A DNA stretch of 64,000 nucleotides from Trametes villosa (Eukaryota > Basidiomycota > Agaricomycetes > Polyporales > Polyporaceae). Position 1 is the first letter of the stretch; each line of letters opens with the position of its first letter. Shown here one piece after another: positions 22,605 to 37,240 of this stretch. Under the pieces are notes generated by a model, which was not told the origin of the DNA, searched no databases, and worked only from the letters and a program-made list of their open reading frames with translations. The stretch lies in contig PUDQ02000143.1 in NCBI GenBank assembly GCA_002964805.2, positions 444,001-508,000 of the forward strand, written 5' to 3'. Position numbers and translations under genes: made by a program.

Positions 22605-24257
22605 TCACTCCTTCCCCGGCGTCCACTCATACATCGGCAACTCCAACAGAACCGTCCTCTTCACCCACACCGGCAGCGCACGATACACCACCGGTGGCAG
22701 CGGCAGCAAGATGGACGTCTGCGCGCGGTACGCCTGGTAGTTCGCCCACGCCGCGTTCTCCGGGCGCCGGTCCCCCGCAGTCGCCGCGCCGTCCTCCCGG
22801 TCGGGGTAGGACATCTTGTAGTACTTCTGCGCGGCGGGCTTCTCGGCGGTCGGCACGCCCGAGCCGAAGAGGAGCAGGCTGTGTGCAAGAGGCAGAGATG
22901 AGTGAATGTTGGGACAGGATAGGATGGGATGGGACGAAAGGGGGTAGGGGGAGTACGTACACCATGGTGAAGAGCGGGGAGACGAGCGTGCCGAGCTGCG
23001 CTGCGCGGCCGCTGGCGCTCCCGTGCAGACTCGGCGCGATCGCGAGCGTCCAGATGCCCCACCAGCAGAGGATCCTATCGCGCCCGCCCCCATATGTGTG
23101 AGTTGAATGGCCGAATGCAGTACGAGCGGAAGGGAGAGGGTGCGCACTCGCCGAAATAGGGCGTGTGACGCGACCACGCCCACAGGCCGGCCTATGTTTG
23201 GAACGCGGAGCGGGAGGGTGAGTATTCTTAGATCGTGGACGCGCTGTATCGAACGACCGAGAATCGAGAACGCTCACGTCGATGGGTTTGTCCTTCGGTG
23301 CCCCCGACGACTTGTAACGGAACTGGGAGCGAGGCGCGTGGGTGTTAGTAGGGGTGAGAGTGTGAACATAAGACTGCGCGAACCTTCTGTATGTCGGCGA
23401 TAGACTCAATGCTCCAGCCAATCACCCAGATGATGATTCCGAGGATGTCGCTGGCTGTTCCGAATGCGGGCTGACCGCGATGTGTCACGGCTGGCGAGTT
23501 GAGGACCGTGACAGGAAGGGAGACGACCCAGACCTGAGTGAAAGAACATCAGTTTCTGTCCGGAAAGGGGTACGAGGTTGGCACAACATACCCATAATAT
23601 CTGACCTGCGCATATAGTCAGTCCACATTTCGCTTGTACGACAGGGGTGTTAACGTACCAACCCAGAAACCTAAAGGCAGAGGTTTAATATGTATCCCGT
23701 AAGTAGACAGAGTACAAACACGTACCGAAGAACTTGAAGAAGTGTGACCTGATATCGTCGAATCGAGTGTCGCTACCGGTCTTCAGGACACGGAACAACA
23801 AGAAGCCTATAAGAGCATTGATTTCTAATCCGCTTGGACTGCATGGGCGGTTTTTACCTGCAAGCCGCGCTGCCCATATCATTACAAAGACGCTAGTGAT
23901 AATATTCCTCGCGCTGAACTCTTGGCCGAGTAGAAGGGTGAGGAGGGCTACGGGCGGTTAGCTCTCGCGTCCTTGACCCAGGAATCCATATTTTCTCACC
24001 TAAAATGAAGAAGTTGGAACCTAGCAACAATCAAGAGTTAGCGTCGCTGGCTGGGTACTCGCACGGGATTCCTAACCTCCAGTGAAGTCTGTGATCTTGT
24101 CGAACTGCGGGGACGTCAGAAGCATTCTTCGACAGCTTTCGTAGAGAAGTACCTGGAATGTCCAGGCAATCGCAAACCCAGATAGTTGGTACCCCACCGT
24201 AACCAGGAGAGTTATGGCGAGGTAGTGTTGGTCTAAGACATTTGCGGGTCCTCCCAT
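22605..24257 (-). CDS. DUF1295 / steroid 5-alpha-reductase-like integral membrane protein
   Basis: About nine to ten short exons on the minus strand join in frame. The first exon starts at 24257 (MGGPANVLDQHYLAITLLVTVGYQ). Later pieces include ALLTLLLGQEFSARNIITSVFVMIWAARLAG, FLLFRVLKTGSDTRFDDIRSHFFKFFG, VWVVSLPVTVLNSP, FGTASDILGIIIWVIGWSIESIADIQK-FRYKSSG, LWAWSRHTPYFGEILCWWGIW and KYYKMSYPDREDG. The SRHPNYFGE-type motif (here SRHTPYFGE) with the preceding Ile-rich helix and the tail YEWTPGKE is the DUF1295 pattern. Members are polytopic membrane enzymes related to steroid and isoprenylcysteine reductase/methyltransferase families; the actual substrate is unknown. The variable intron-rich structure leaves a few boundaries uncertain. 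Confidence 0.85.
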
Positions 24258-24875
24258 AGCGGCGAAAAGTGTGTCAAGGAGGTGTCAAGGAGACCGGGCG
24301 CTGAATGTGGATGTCGTGCCCTTTCCTAGAATATAGTAGTAGTTATAGTAAGCAATCCTTCCAGAGGTTGTAGTCTGCGTGTTCGGTGAGTCCGAGCCCC
24401 TGAAGAGCAAGAAGCCGAGAGGTGGGAAGGGCGGACGTCGGCGTGAGATCGGGGTGGTTCGCAAGAAGACGAACGAGCCAGCCGTCCAGCCTATATAGCG
24501 CCGCCCCCGGGATCAGATCGAAGTGCTGAGGGTGGACGTCGATTCGTGCAGCCCGCCGCAGGATCAGATCGAGCGAGTGCTGCAATGGACCGGAGCTGAG
24601 CGTCGGCGACTCAGACGCGATCGGTCACCGCCACCGAGGGACGCGTTGTGTACACGTGTTGTCGTTGTGGCTCCTCCTGACGTCAGGGCCCTACCCCAGG
24701 CCCCGCCACTTTATATTCGCCAGTTCTCGACGCCATGCCCTTCTCTCCCCACACGTCTTCCACGACCGACCCGGCCCCTTCACGACCCCGCCGACCCCCC
24801 TCTACGACACTCTATACCACGACCGTTCTAACGCCCTGCATACCCCAAGGTCATACATAATACACGACTCACAAA
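24258..24875. promoter_or_regulatory. Divergent intergenic region between DUF1295 and hydrolase genes
   Basis: 618 bases between divergent starts. A minus frame at 24343-24585 (80 codons) is open but shows no motif. The part before 24876 is C-rich and pyrimidine-rich. Confidence 0.4.
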
Positions 24876-26742
24876 ATGCTACCCAAGAAGAAATACGCAT
24901 ACCAGGCCGACATGCCCTACGCTCGGCAGCCTCTCAAGGCCATCTATGTCGGCCAGCGAATGTTCACGACGATTGTCATGGTCGCCTGGTGGGCCCTCTA
25001 CTACTCTATCATGCCGCGCAAGTTCCGCCCCCGTCCCTCGTGGACCGTCAAGTGCTGCATCTCCGTCAACTTCACCCGGCGCATCTACCGAGTGACAGAG
25101 CTCGCGGGCGTCACCTGGGGAACGCGGAATCCGGACAAGGAGTGCTCCGACCGCGAGCTGAAGAAGACGCGGTTCGAATGGGTTGACCCGCTCCCGGAAG
25201 ACTTGCGCACAGGTATTATCGCCGACCCGCAGGTCCCGTTCAAGCGAGTAGGATGCTTCGTATGGCCCAAGCAGCGCCCGAAGAGTACGTGACTCGTTCT
25301 GTTCGAGGGGTTCATGCTGTACCCTCGCTAACAGTTTAACTGACCGGTAGCTCCTACAGTCATCCCCGCTTGCCAGCCTGCTTCCTCTCAGCAGCCTAAC
25401 GGCGAACTCATGGACGGCGGGGAGTTCGAAGCGGCTGCAGGCGAGGTCCCTCTGATTGGTATCTTCCTCCACGGTGGAGGCTACTGCCACATGTCCGGGC
25501 ACGAGAAGGCACCCACCTCTCAAATCCCAGACCGTCTCATCCGGGTAGGTCCCGTTTGCCTGAGCTAGACATTCAGACACTCACATCACCAATAGGACAA
25601 AGCCTTCACCGAGATTCACGCCGTCGAGTACCGCCTACTCCAACATGCGCCTTTCCCCGCTGCTGTTCAAGACGCCGCAGCGGTCTACGCGCATATAGTC
25701 CGCCGCCACCAACGCCGACCCTCGGACAAGGGTAGCTCCTCCCGGACGACCTCGAGCACGCGCGTCGAAGACGACGAGAACAGAAAGAAGGGCGACGAAG
25801 TTGCCGACTATCTGTCCGCGAGCAACGCAGACTACCAGGAAGCGGCCCGCGACAGAAAAGAAAACGAAGCGATCCACGACCGCATCGCCGAGCTGAAGGC
25901 AAACACGAACTGCAAGATTATCTTGATTGGCGATAGTGCGGGTGGAAACCTGGTGCTCGCGCTCGCGCGTTGGATTCGCGATGAGGGCCTCCTTCCCCCG
26001 CCTGACGGTCTGTTGCTCCTGTCTCCGTCATGCGACCCATGTAAGTTGCGTACTGCAAGGATAGAGGATGACATGCTCACGTCCGCTTTCAGCCCATGCA
26101 TTCCCCGAAACGCCTTCATCCTACATTCCCCGCCCGCACGAGGACACCGACTACCTCGTCGACACCCCCGAGCCGCGCGCGCTCCTCCAACGCACCTTCC
26201 TCGGGCACAACCCCGTCGAAACCATGCACAGCCCCTACGTCTCGCCCGCGTCCTCGCGCGTGCTCAAGGCGTTCTACGGCGACGCGTTCGCCTCGAGCGT
26301 CGCAGACCTCACCATCGCGCAGCTCGACGACACCCAACGGCAATTCCTGCGCAACATGTCCTCCGCGCCCGCGACGCCCGTGCCCTCCACCCCCATCCCC
26401 TCCGCGTCCGTGCCGCAGCTCGTCATGGGGCCCCCCGAGGCCGCGCCCCCCGAGCAGGGCCGCTCCCCGACGTCGCTCGCGCGCCCGGTGATCGCGTCGC
26501 CGCGCGGGCTGAGCCTCTTCACGGAGTTCCCGCGCTCGTGCGTCGTGCTGGGCGACGCGGAGCGGCTCGAGCGCGAGGTGATGCGCCTGGTGGGCGCGAT
26601 GGAGCGCGATGGCGTGGACGTGCACACGATTTGGGTCGCGGACGCGCCGCATGATGTGTTGCAGATGATGTGGTGGGATGAGAGGGTGAGGGATAGGGTG
26701 TGGGGGCAGGTCGAGGATTGGGTGCGGCAGGTGCGCGCGTGA
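24876..26742 (+). CDS. HSL-type (HGGG) alpha/beta hydrolase, membrane-anchored
   Basis: Four exons (24876-25284, 25351-25544, 25596-26040, 26093-26742) give 565 residues. A hydrophobic N-terminal segment (TTIVMVAWWALYYSIM, residues about 30-46) suggests a type II ER anchor. The oxyanion motif HGGG is at residues 177-180 and the nucleophile elbow GDSAGG at 313-318 (Ser315). The C-terminal part (CVVLGDAERLEREV, then VADAPHDVLQMM) supplies candidate acid and His residues. This is the abhydrolase-3/hormone-sensitive-lipase layout, an esterase or deacetylase of steryl or lipid esters. Two low-complexity insertions (Arg/Ser-rich about 238-262, Pro/Ser-rich about 405-445) are unusual compared with compact bacterial relatives. 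The substrate is not predictable. Confidence 0.88.
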
Positions 26743-27384
26743 GGCGCGTTTGTGGGGGTGAGGTAAGGAGGTGGATGGACTGGACTTCGCGGAGGTTGTC
26801 GCTTTATATGGCGGCGGCGTATAGTAACTACACCGCGAACATCATTCTTGCTTTTTGTATACCAACATACAACAGTTGTTGCATTCACAGACACGGCATC
26901 TATTCAGCGTGTGCTGCTAACAACAATCTTGATGATGGCATGTGGGCTCAATGTAATCCGAGCACGCGAGTAGAATCTGGAGTCAGATGTTGAATTGTTG
27001 AAGTGCTGTGTCAGATACACATGCCAGAGGTCGTCCAGGCTCAGTTCCTCTAGACTCAGTTCTAGCAGACATAGACGTACCCGACGTTAGATGCGGCGGT
27101 AACGCGAGCTTTGCAATGCGCACTGTAGGGTTCTTCAGACGAAGATGGACGAGTCAGAGCAGCCAATGTTATTACTACTACAAACTGCACACGCCACAGG
27201 AAGAACTGTCCAGGCCGAAGCCGTATTAAATCTACACCGAGTCCCAAACGAAGTCCCCAAGGGGTATCTACGAGGGGCCGCCAATGCGGGGCCCCTCACA
27301 AGTCCATGAACGCACAAGTACCGGTATCGAGCGCCACCTCCACCACACCGACAACTTGATGTCAGAGGTGTAGGCAGGCACCAA
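26743..27384. other. Convergent intergenic region
   Basis: 642 bases between the stop codons of the hydrolase (+) and the unknown gene (-). No supported gene. Confidence 0.5.
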
Positions 27385-29547
27385 TCATCTCCTCTTCGGC
27401 CGCTTCCGGCTGCGCTCCTCGTCTTCTGGGGAGCGTTTGTCGTCGGCCCGGCCATGTTGCTCTTCCTCCTTTGCCTCGTCCGCGGACCGTTTGCGACGGC
27501 GGAGGACGCGCTCGTCGGACGGCCCCGCAACGGACGGGGCGGGAGGCGAGGGAACCGCGGGCGCCGCGCTACTCTCGACAGCAGTAACCGGGTACTCGCG
27601 TCGGGAGCTCGACGGAGCCGGAGACGGGGAGGTCGGCGAGGAGGAGCGCCTAGACGAGCGATGGCGGCGGGGGCGCGCGGGCGGGGGCGTTAGGTGCTCG
27701 CGCGAGGTCAGCGTCGGCGCCGCTGCGGGGTGGAGGGGCGTGGCCTGGCGTGAGGGCGGCGTGATGATGATCAGCGGGCGGACAGTGCCCGCGACCTCGG
27801 GGACGCTACCGGTGGCGGCGGGCGCAAAGGGGATTACCGGCTGCGTCAGGGTGAGGGCGCGACTGGGTCCGGCGACGGGGGCAGGGGCGACGGAGGGGGC
27901 GGGGGCGACGGAAGGGGCGGGGCGGGCCAGTGCGCGGGAGGGACGCCGGAAGAGGTTCGCGGAGGGCGCGGGGGCGGGGTCGAGTCTGCGGCGGGTCGCG
28001 GGCCGTGAGTCGGCCGCGCTCGAGGTCGTGGAGTGCTCCGCGTCGCTGTCCTCATCGCGCGTGCGCTTGTGTTGACGAGGCGGCCGCGTCGATGGTCCCG
28101 CGCCGAAAGTCGAGAGGGGCAGCGCGAAGGGATCGTCGGATGACGCGGGCCTAGGGTTGCGCGACGTCGCGGGCCGCGCCGCCTGGGAAGCCAGTATCAT
28201 CGCCATCGTGTTCGGTCCCGGGCCAGCCTGCGCCTCCCCTTCCCCTGCCTCGCCCTCATCCCCGTCGACCGCCATCGCGCCCTCGTCGCTGAAGTACCCG
28301 ACGCTCTCGACGTCCGCCTCCGAGTCCGCCGCGTCGTCCGCGCGCGCGGGCTCCCTGACGCGCTCCACGGGCTCAACGCCGTCCATCCAGTCCGCGGGCG
28401 CCTCGCTGCGCCACGCGCTCGTGCGCAGGATGCGCCGGAAGCGCGGCGGGTACGCGCGCCCCTCGGGCAGCAGCGGGAAGAGGTGGTCGACGGCCTGCCA
28501 GAAGCGCTCCGTGTTGATCCCGTACTCGCGCTGCAGCCAGCCGAGCACGAAGCGCGGCGCGGGCGCGCCCGGCCCCGGGTGGATCTGCTCGAGCGTCGGG
28601 AGCGGGCCCCAGTTCTCGCGCCAGTACCCTGGAGGAGGTGGGGGGTTAGTTTGGGGGAGGACAGGGAGGGCTGGAGGAGGGGGCACATACGGTTCTCGTG
28701 GATGGTCCGGGGGTCTCTGCCCCGGAGCTCGCTCGCGGGGGTTGCCTCGCTCGGGTCCTGTCCGTCGATCCATACGGGTTCGCGCCGGAGCACGGTGCGA
28801 CGACGGGGTACCTGGGTGGGCGCATTCGCCTCTGTGCTGGCTGGGAGCTCTGTGTCGGGGAGGCCGTAGAACGCGCCCTCGCGACGGAGCGGGGCGCGCG
28901 GTCGAGACGAGGATGCCGACGTGGATGTACCGGGTTGGGACGCAGGCTCCACGAGCCTACGGGAGCTTCTTGCTGCACACACAGTTCACTCCGGTCAGTT
29001 TGTGGCGCAGGAATGCTTAGCTTCGAGACACTCACTGTCCGATGGACCTGCAACCGGTGCGATCTCCAAAGCCCTCACCGCGAGAGCAGCGGGGCCGACG
29101 GGGTGCTCCTCCTGCGAGGACCCCGGCTGGGAGTCCGCTTCGCTGGTGCCGGGGAGGTCGAGTGCGGAGGCCGAGTTGCCGGAGGTGCCCTCAGACGAGG
29201 AGGCGTAGTACGCCTGGTCCTCGTCCGTCGTCGATGCCGATGCCGATGCCTGGGACGCGAGAGGTGCCTCGTCGTCCGAGTCGGGTGCGCTGGTTTCCGG
29301 TACCCTGTGGCTAGTAAGTTCACGTGCACAAAGGCGCGTCGAATGCGGGGTGGGGACGTACGAAGGGGCCGACGAGGAGAAGATGGTCGATACGAAGCTC
29401 GATACCGACTGTATGCCACGGCTCAGAAAGCCCAAGGCTGCGCGGAGGGTGGTCAGCACGGAAGTGGCGAGGAGTAGATGTGGCTAGCCACACACCTGAG
29501 CCTGATGGTTTTGGGCCAGTTGCGTCTGCCCTCGAGGGCGTAGACAT
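27385..29547 (-). CDS. Uncharacterised low-complexity, nuclear-like protein
   Basis: Five exons on the minus strand (29496-29547, 29362-29437, 29036-29304, 28691-28972, 27385-28628) give 640 residues. I prefer the start MSTPSRADATGPK at 29547 because it splices in frame onto ALGFLSRGIQSVSSFVSTIFSS; an ATG at 29459 lies in the resulting intron. One conserved-looking globular block is seen (GYWRENWGPLPTLEQIHPG is inside the intron-exon junction region; then FVLGWLQREYGINTERFWQAV and YPPRFRRILRTSAWRSE). The remainder is Ser/Pro/Ala-rich with acidic patches. The C-terminus is strongly basic (RVLRRRKRSADE, RSRKRPKRR), like a nuclear localisation signal. I do not recognise a family. Function unknown. 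Confidence 0.65.
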
Positions 29548-30677
29548 GATGCTAGATGTTCGAGAGTAGGTGTCTGCGGTAGTTGCGCGGGAGGAAGTGG
29601 TGATGGTGGTGGTAGCTGTTCAAGAGAACGATGGCCGGGTCCGAGGACGCGACGGCCACTTTTATGGTCCCGCGCGCGCGCTTTGCCCGCGCACAATAGT
29701 ATGTCGCCACCGATGCGATCTCTCGGCTCGCGCCCTCGGACAGTGCCTCTCGAGGCTCGCGGGGCTGAACGAGTGGCGCCGCCTGCCGCTTCTGGCAGGA
29801 CACACCGCGCGCTGCAGCACAAAGCGAGGGAATGCGCACCGGCCGCGGGGCCTCGAGGCGCACGCGCTTGGGCCTGCAGTGGCACATGGTGGCTACCGCA
29901 TACACTTCGACCAAGCGGTGGCACGAACGCCACTTGCGCTTTCGCCCTCGTTGCTTAGGCCTTCGAGGACGCTGGGTAGGGCCACTTGGAGGTTGAGCGC
30001 GATGCCGAGGTCGAGAGGGTGTGCCGGAAGCCATTGTGCACCCGATATGTCTACCTTTCTTCTGACCACGTGATGTTCTACCGCATCCTCGGCGAAGCTA
30101 GTAGAGCTGCGTAGTTTGGTTCGTAGCGGCCGTGGAGAGCTCTAGAGGCCAGCATGGTCGTGTATAGATGAAGAGAGTCGCGTGGATCGACGACGAGACA
30201 AATCCTAGAATGGCAACACTATGCGGAACAGGCCATCTGCGAGGTCAGTGCGTGAGATTTTCTGATGTTTCCAGAGATGCAAGATGCTTACCGCTCTAGT
30301 ACCCTCCTTCCCCGTTAGCAGGCCAGGCAGGGGCCAGTGCATGGCGGAAAGCCGTGCTGAGAGCAACAAGCCGCCAGCAGTATATGGATTCTGCTTGGAC
30401 TTAGACTGTTTGTATACGTAGAGCCTTCCAAGGCCATTCTGTCGCTTGGGGGCATCCCGCAAGTCAAGCCCAGAGCCTGTCTGTTCAATATCGGGGGCAG
30501 AATGAGGGGATTGTTGAAGGTCGTGGTAGTTCGCAAATTGAAACAGGGTTCGGGCCCACGCTCGCTATCGCAAAAACGTGGCGGCGTTGAGTCTGTCTCC
30601 GAGATTCCCGGAGAACTCTGTCCGCAACCGCCGCCTGCAACCTTCAGCGTTCTCCCTCACTCGCAGGCTTCACCATA
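29548..30677. other. Divergent intergenic region
   Basis: 1.1 kb between the unknown gene (-) and the CFAP20 gene (+). A minus frame at 29552-30034 (160 codons, Arg/Pro-rich) ends five bases before the start codon at 29547. I regard it as promoter DNA with chance openness, though a 5' UTR exon is possible. Confidence 0.4.
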
Positions 30678-31706
30678 ATGTTCTCTGCCGCTGTCCAGCC
30701 CAGCATCGTATCCCTGTTCTCGTCAACCGGAAGCGACCCTCTCAGCCTGTTCACCTCCCGAACGGATGCCTCGCGGCCCTCGGACTCCTTCATCTGTCTC
30801 CTGAACGACGATACCTCAGAACCACCGCCTCCGCCCCCACAGAAGCTCATCGACCTCTCCGACTCCAGCGAGGAGTCATCCCCAGACTACGCACTCGGTC
30901 AGACCGTGCTGCACATCCAGTCGCCTACTATACGCACGACGTACACCCGCTGTCCGTCTGAGGAGTTCTCGAGATCGAGAGCGGGGGCTAGCGGGCATCT
31001 AGGGCTGAAACACCCGTGGATACACCTGCAAGTGCGCAACCTGCATAGGGAGTGGGCGTTTGAGGTTGGACTGGTCGACCAGTCCGGACGAGAAGGCGTT
31101 GTGCGGTGCGCTACATTCCAGGTATGTGGTATATTCCAGAGTGATAGTGTGTGTACTGTATGCGCAGCACTGCGATCGAGTGGGATGTTTTACGTCTGGT
31201 ACAATGTCATTGGTTTGGAATACATTGACATCATGCGTGTCTATGGTCTACGAATGCCTTGATATCCCGTGTGTCTGATTGGTGGTACGTACGCCCACCC
31301 CCTAACCCATCATGCAGTCTAGTGTTTCCGAATGCAGCATGAGCTGATAGTACCTCTACAGAAGGAACCCAAGCTGAAGCTCAGTAGCCCGCCGCTGCTC
31401 ATCCTCCCACTCGCGTTTCCTCTGCCCTCGTCGCGCCCACTCACCTCGTGGTGCACGATCAACCTCAACCTCCCGTCGCTCCTCCCGCATTTCTCCTCCG
31501 CCGCGCTCGCTACCGAAGAGCAAGAAGGGAGCAGCTCTCATCCTGCATCACACGGGCACCGCGCAACTCAAGTGCCTAACGGGATCTACTCGCACGTCTC
31601 TTACGTGAAGGTGTACGCCAACTGCCGGCTGCGCAGGATATGGTTCAGCGAAAGCGGACCACAGCAGAGGTTGCCTTGGGAGTTCGAGCTATATGCTGCA
31701 GCATAA
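30678..31706 (+). CDS. CFAP20: CFAP20/BUG22 (DUF667) family protein
   Basis: Two exons (30678-31121 and 31362-31706) encode 262 residues. The N-terminus MFSAAVQPSIVSLFSSTGSD corresponds to the conserved start of CFAP20 (MF then S/ILYSIGS). The core LGLKHPWIHLQVRNLHREWAFEVGL and the C-terminal KVYANCRLRRIWFSES to PWEFELY match the family, whose members are about 190 residues. The fungal protein is longer because of an acidic Ser/Pro insert at about residues 30-75 and a second insert near 200. In ciliates and animals the protein stabilises axonemal doublets; nuclear/RNA-related roles have been described for the family. This fungus should have no flagella, so a non-ciliary role is likely. The intron of 240 nt is long for this genome and could hide a small exon. 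Confidence 0.82.
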
Positions 31707-32717
31707 CCAGTACTGGGATTGGTGAGTGATAAACGACGTCTCTAGTCTCCAAGCTGAAGCTCACCAGCGGATTGGTAGGAGGATGCGGGGGGCATCGGCA
31801 TTGCTTGAACAGAGACCTCCAGGTATCCCGCTCCAAACGTGGGAGCCCACGGCTCTTCTCCTTCCCGAAATTACTAGCATTTTGCGACATGGCTAGGCTC
31901 TCCGACGTTGTGGTTCACCGCGCACCTTCGACGTCGACATCTGATACGCAACCTTGCTCGGTCCGTGAGGCTGAAGGGCTTGGCCAGCCCAGTTCGACGC
32001 GTTCCCTCGCTCACGCCCACCGCATGGAGAGGGCAGCTTGCACGCTTCCCTTACCAGACTGCAGGGCCCCCTCGCGCCTTCCATGCCCGCGCGCACGGGT
32101 GCGTTCCCTCGTCTCCGTGCCATGGCCTGGGTTGGGCGGGGATCCCACCACCGGCTACAGCACGCTCCCGCTCGGTGGCCGGGATCCGGCTCCCAGGATC
32201 GGTCGGACTGGGTGCTGTACCAAGATCCTCGCCCGCGCAATCTCCATGCGCTAGACGTTACCGTGCCCGACGCCTTGTTCTGCGTTGTTCGATACGAGTC
32301 GCCTGCATGGGTGCAGTGGTAGGGAGCAGGGTTGGGGCATGGTCGCCGCTTCTCCCGCTCTCATGGGTGGGAAGACCGTCTTGCGCACATGCGTTGTCTG
32401 GGTGTTCTCGGTCCGTGGGCTGAATGCGCTTCAAATCACAGAATACAAGCGCGATGTTTTCATGGCATATGTGTTGCGACGAAGGCTTAAACGTTCACCG
32501 TCGACGTCCAAAAAGCTCGAGTCTGTCTGAGTTGCGACGGTCTAGGCCCAGCGCTGGAAGGACGCATATGTGACTTTAGGTCGCGTTACGGCATGTCTGC
32601 GTGCTTGTGCGTGACTGTGACGTGACGCGAAGCCGCCGGAGACGCGCAAGACGACGCGCCTCACGCGTCTTGCCCTCGACCGCGACCACGCCCTCTCAGC
32701 TGCACTCACATCCTATC
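31707..32717. other. 1-kb intergenic stretch before RPA3
   Basis: Open frames around 31772-32423 are in overlapping frames without motifs. No RNA gene or repeat recognised. Confidence 0.45.
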
Positions 32718-33219
32718 ATGACGGACCACCGCTCTCCGCGTGTCAACAAGGCCCGCATGGCCGACTTCAAGGGCCAGACGGTCAGGCTTATCGCGGAGGT
32801 TCTCAGCGTACGTTCGCACGCCCGCGCTCTGCTCACCGCGATGCCCGAGCTCACCTGCACTTGGCGCGTAGTTCCGGGAGGATGTGGCGATCGCAAAGGC
32901 CTCTGATGGCGGAGAGGTCGAAGTCAAAATGCTGAAGGTACGTGTGTCGCGTTCACGGGCGGGCTGTGGTGAAGATTGTGGCCTGACTGGCTCGTAGGAT
33001 GTCAAATTGGACGGGAGATTCATCGAGGTCATCGGCCAGGTCGTGGACGAGCGCACGATCAAGATGATGGGATGCGTGCAGCTCGGTAATGACCTTGGTA
33101 TGTGCGATTTGCGTCTTTCACCGCTAGATGTGTGCTCACGCCGGACCAACCCAGACATGAATCTCGTGAACGACGTAGTCGAAGTCTGGCACGACCCCAA
33201 ATTTTCCAGCATGTTCTAG
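32718..33219 (+). CDS. RFA3: Replication protein A small subunit (RPA14/Rfa3)
   Basis: Four exons (32718-32807, 32872-32937, 32998-33097, 33155-33219) encode 106 residues, the usual size of RPA3. The protein is a single OB-fold: RVNKARMADFKGQTVRLIAEV (strand 1 region), then EVEVKMLK, LDGRFIEVIGQVVDERTIKMM (strands 3-4) and DMNLVNDVVEVWHDPKFSSMF at the end, which matches the C-terminal helix that packs in the RPA trimer core. It acts with RPA70 and RPA32 in binding single-stranded DNA during replication and repair. The small exons and standard donors (gtacgt, gtatgt) support the model. No odd features. Confidence 0.9.
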
Positions 33220-36596
<3,377 letters not shown>

Positions 36597-37240
36597 GCAC
36601 CTTTTCCCCTTTCCGCTACTCAGAGAAGGAACAGGATGCTGATGGGTTCTCTCCTCTAGCCCCCCGTCTTAAGCGGACAACGCGAACTCGGAAAGGATGC
36701 AGTGCGCCACCACGCGGTGGTCGCATAAAGCTTAGTGAACGTTCTCTTGGGTATGATTTTGGGCTGCTTTTATAGAATGAGTTGTACGGTGTCTTGGGAC
36801 GAATGGAATGCATCATTATTGTTACGCATTGATCCAGGATGTGGCGACCGCGTTTGCATGGCCGTGAGCGAACCCTCCTGTCTGCGAGCACGGTTCTTCA
36901 GAAGCGAGCTTTAAATGTCAGCCTCCCGGTTCGATGAGTTTTAGCATCGAACGACGAAGCGCTCTTTTCCGACGATCGAAGTTGGAGGGCTCTCCTGTAC
37001 GACTCCAAGTAACCAAACACGACCTCCAGTGCGCGGCGCAGTGCTACTATTCAAGCTCCAAGCTCCTCGGACGAAGTGTGAGAAGATGGAGAGCATGTCC
37101 GAGAACAACTTTGCTGCACACAGTGCGGTACGCTGGGTAGAAGTCGAAGCGGAGAACCAGGAGTGATATACACGACACATCCGGCCGGATCCTGTGTCTC
37201 TGAATACCTGAACACATGCTCTCATGCCGACACCCACTCT
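36597..37240. other. Convergent intergenic region, MnP and P450 3' ends
   Basis: 644 bases. A short inverted repeat (CCACCACGCGGTGG, about 36708-36721) lies in the likely 3' UTR of the peroxidase. No gene. Confidence 0.45.

Noticed and set aside
24343..24585. 80-codon minus frame between divergent genes
   Set aside because: No motif, no neighbour support; it would lie in the shared promoter.
29552..30034. 160-codon minus frame upstream of the unknown gene
   Set aside because: Arg/Pro composition and position directly before the chosen start suggest promoter DNA. No splice path joins it to the gene without frame conflict.
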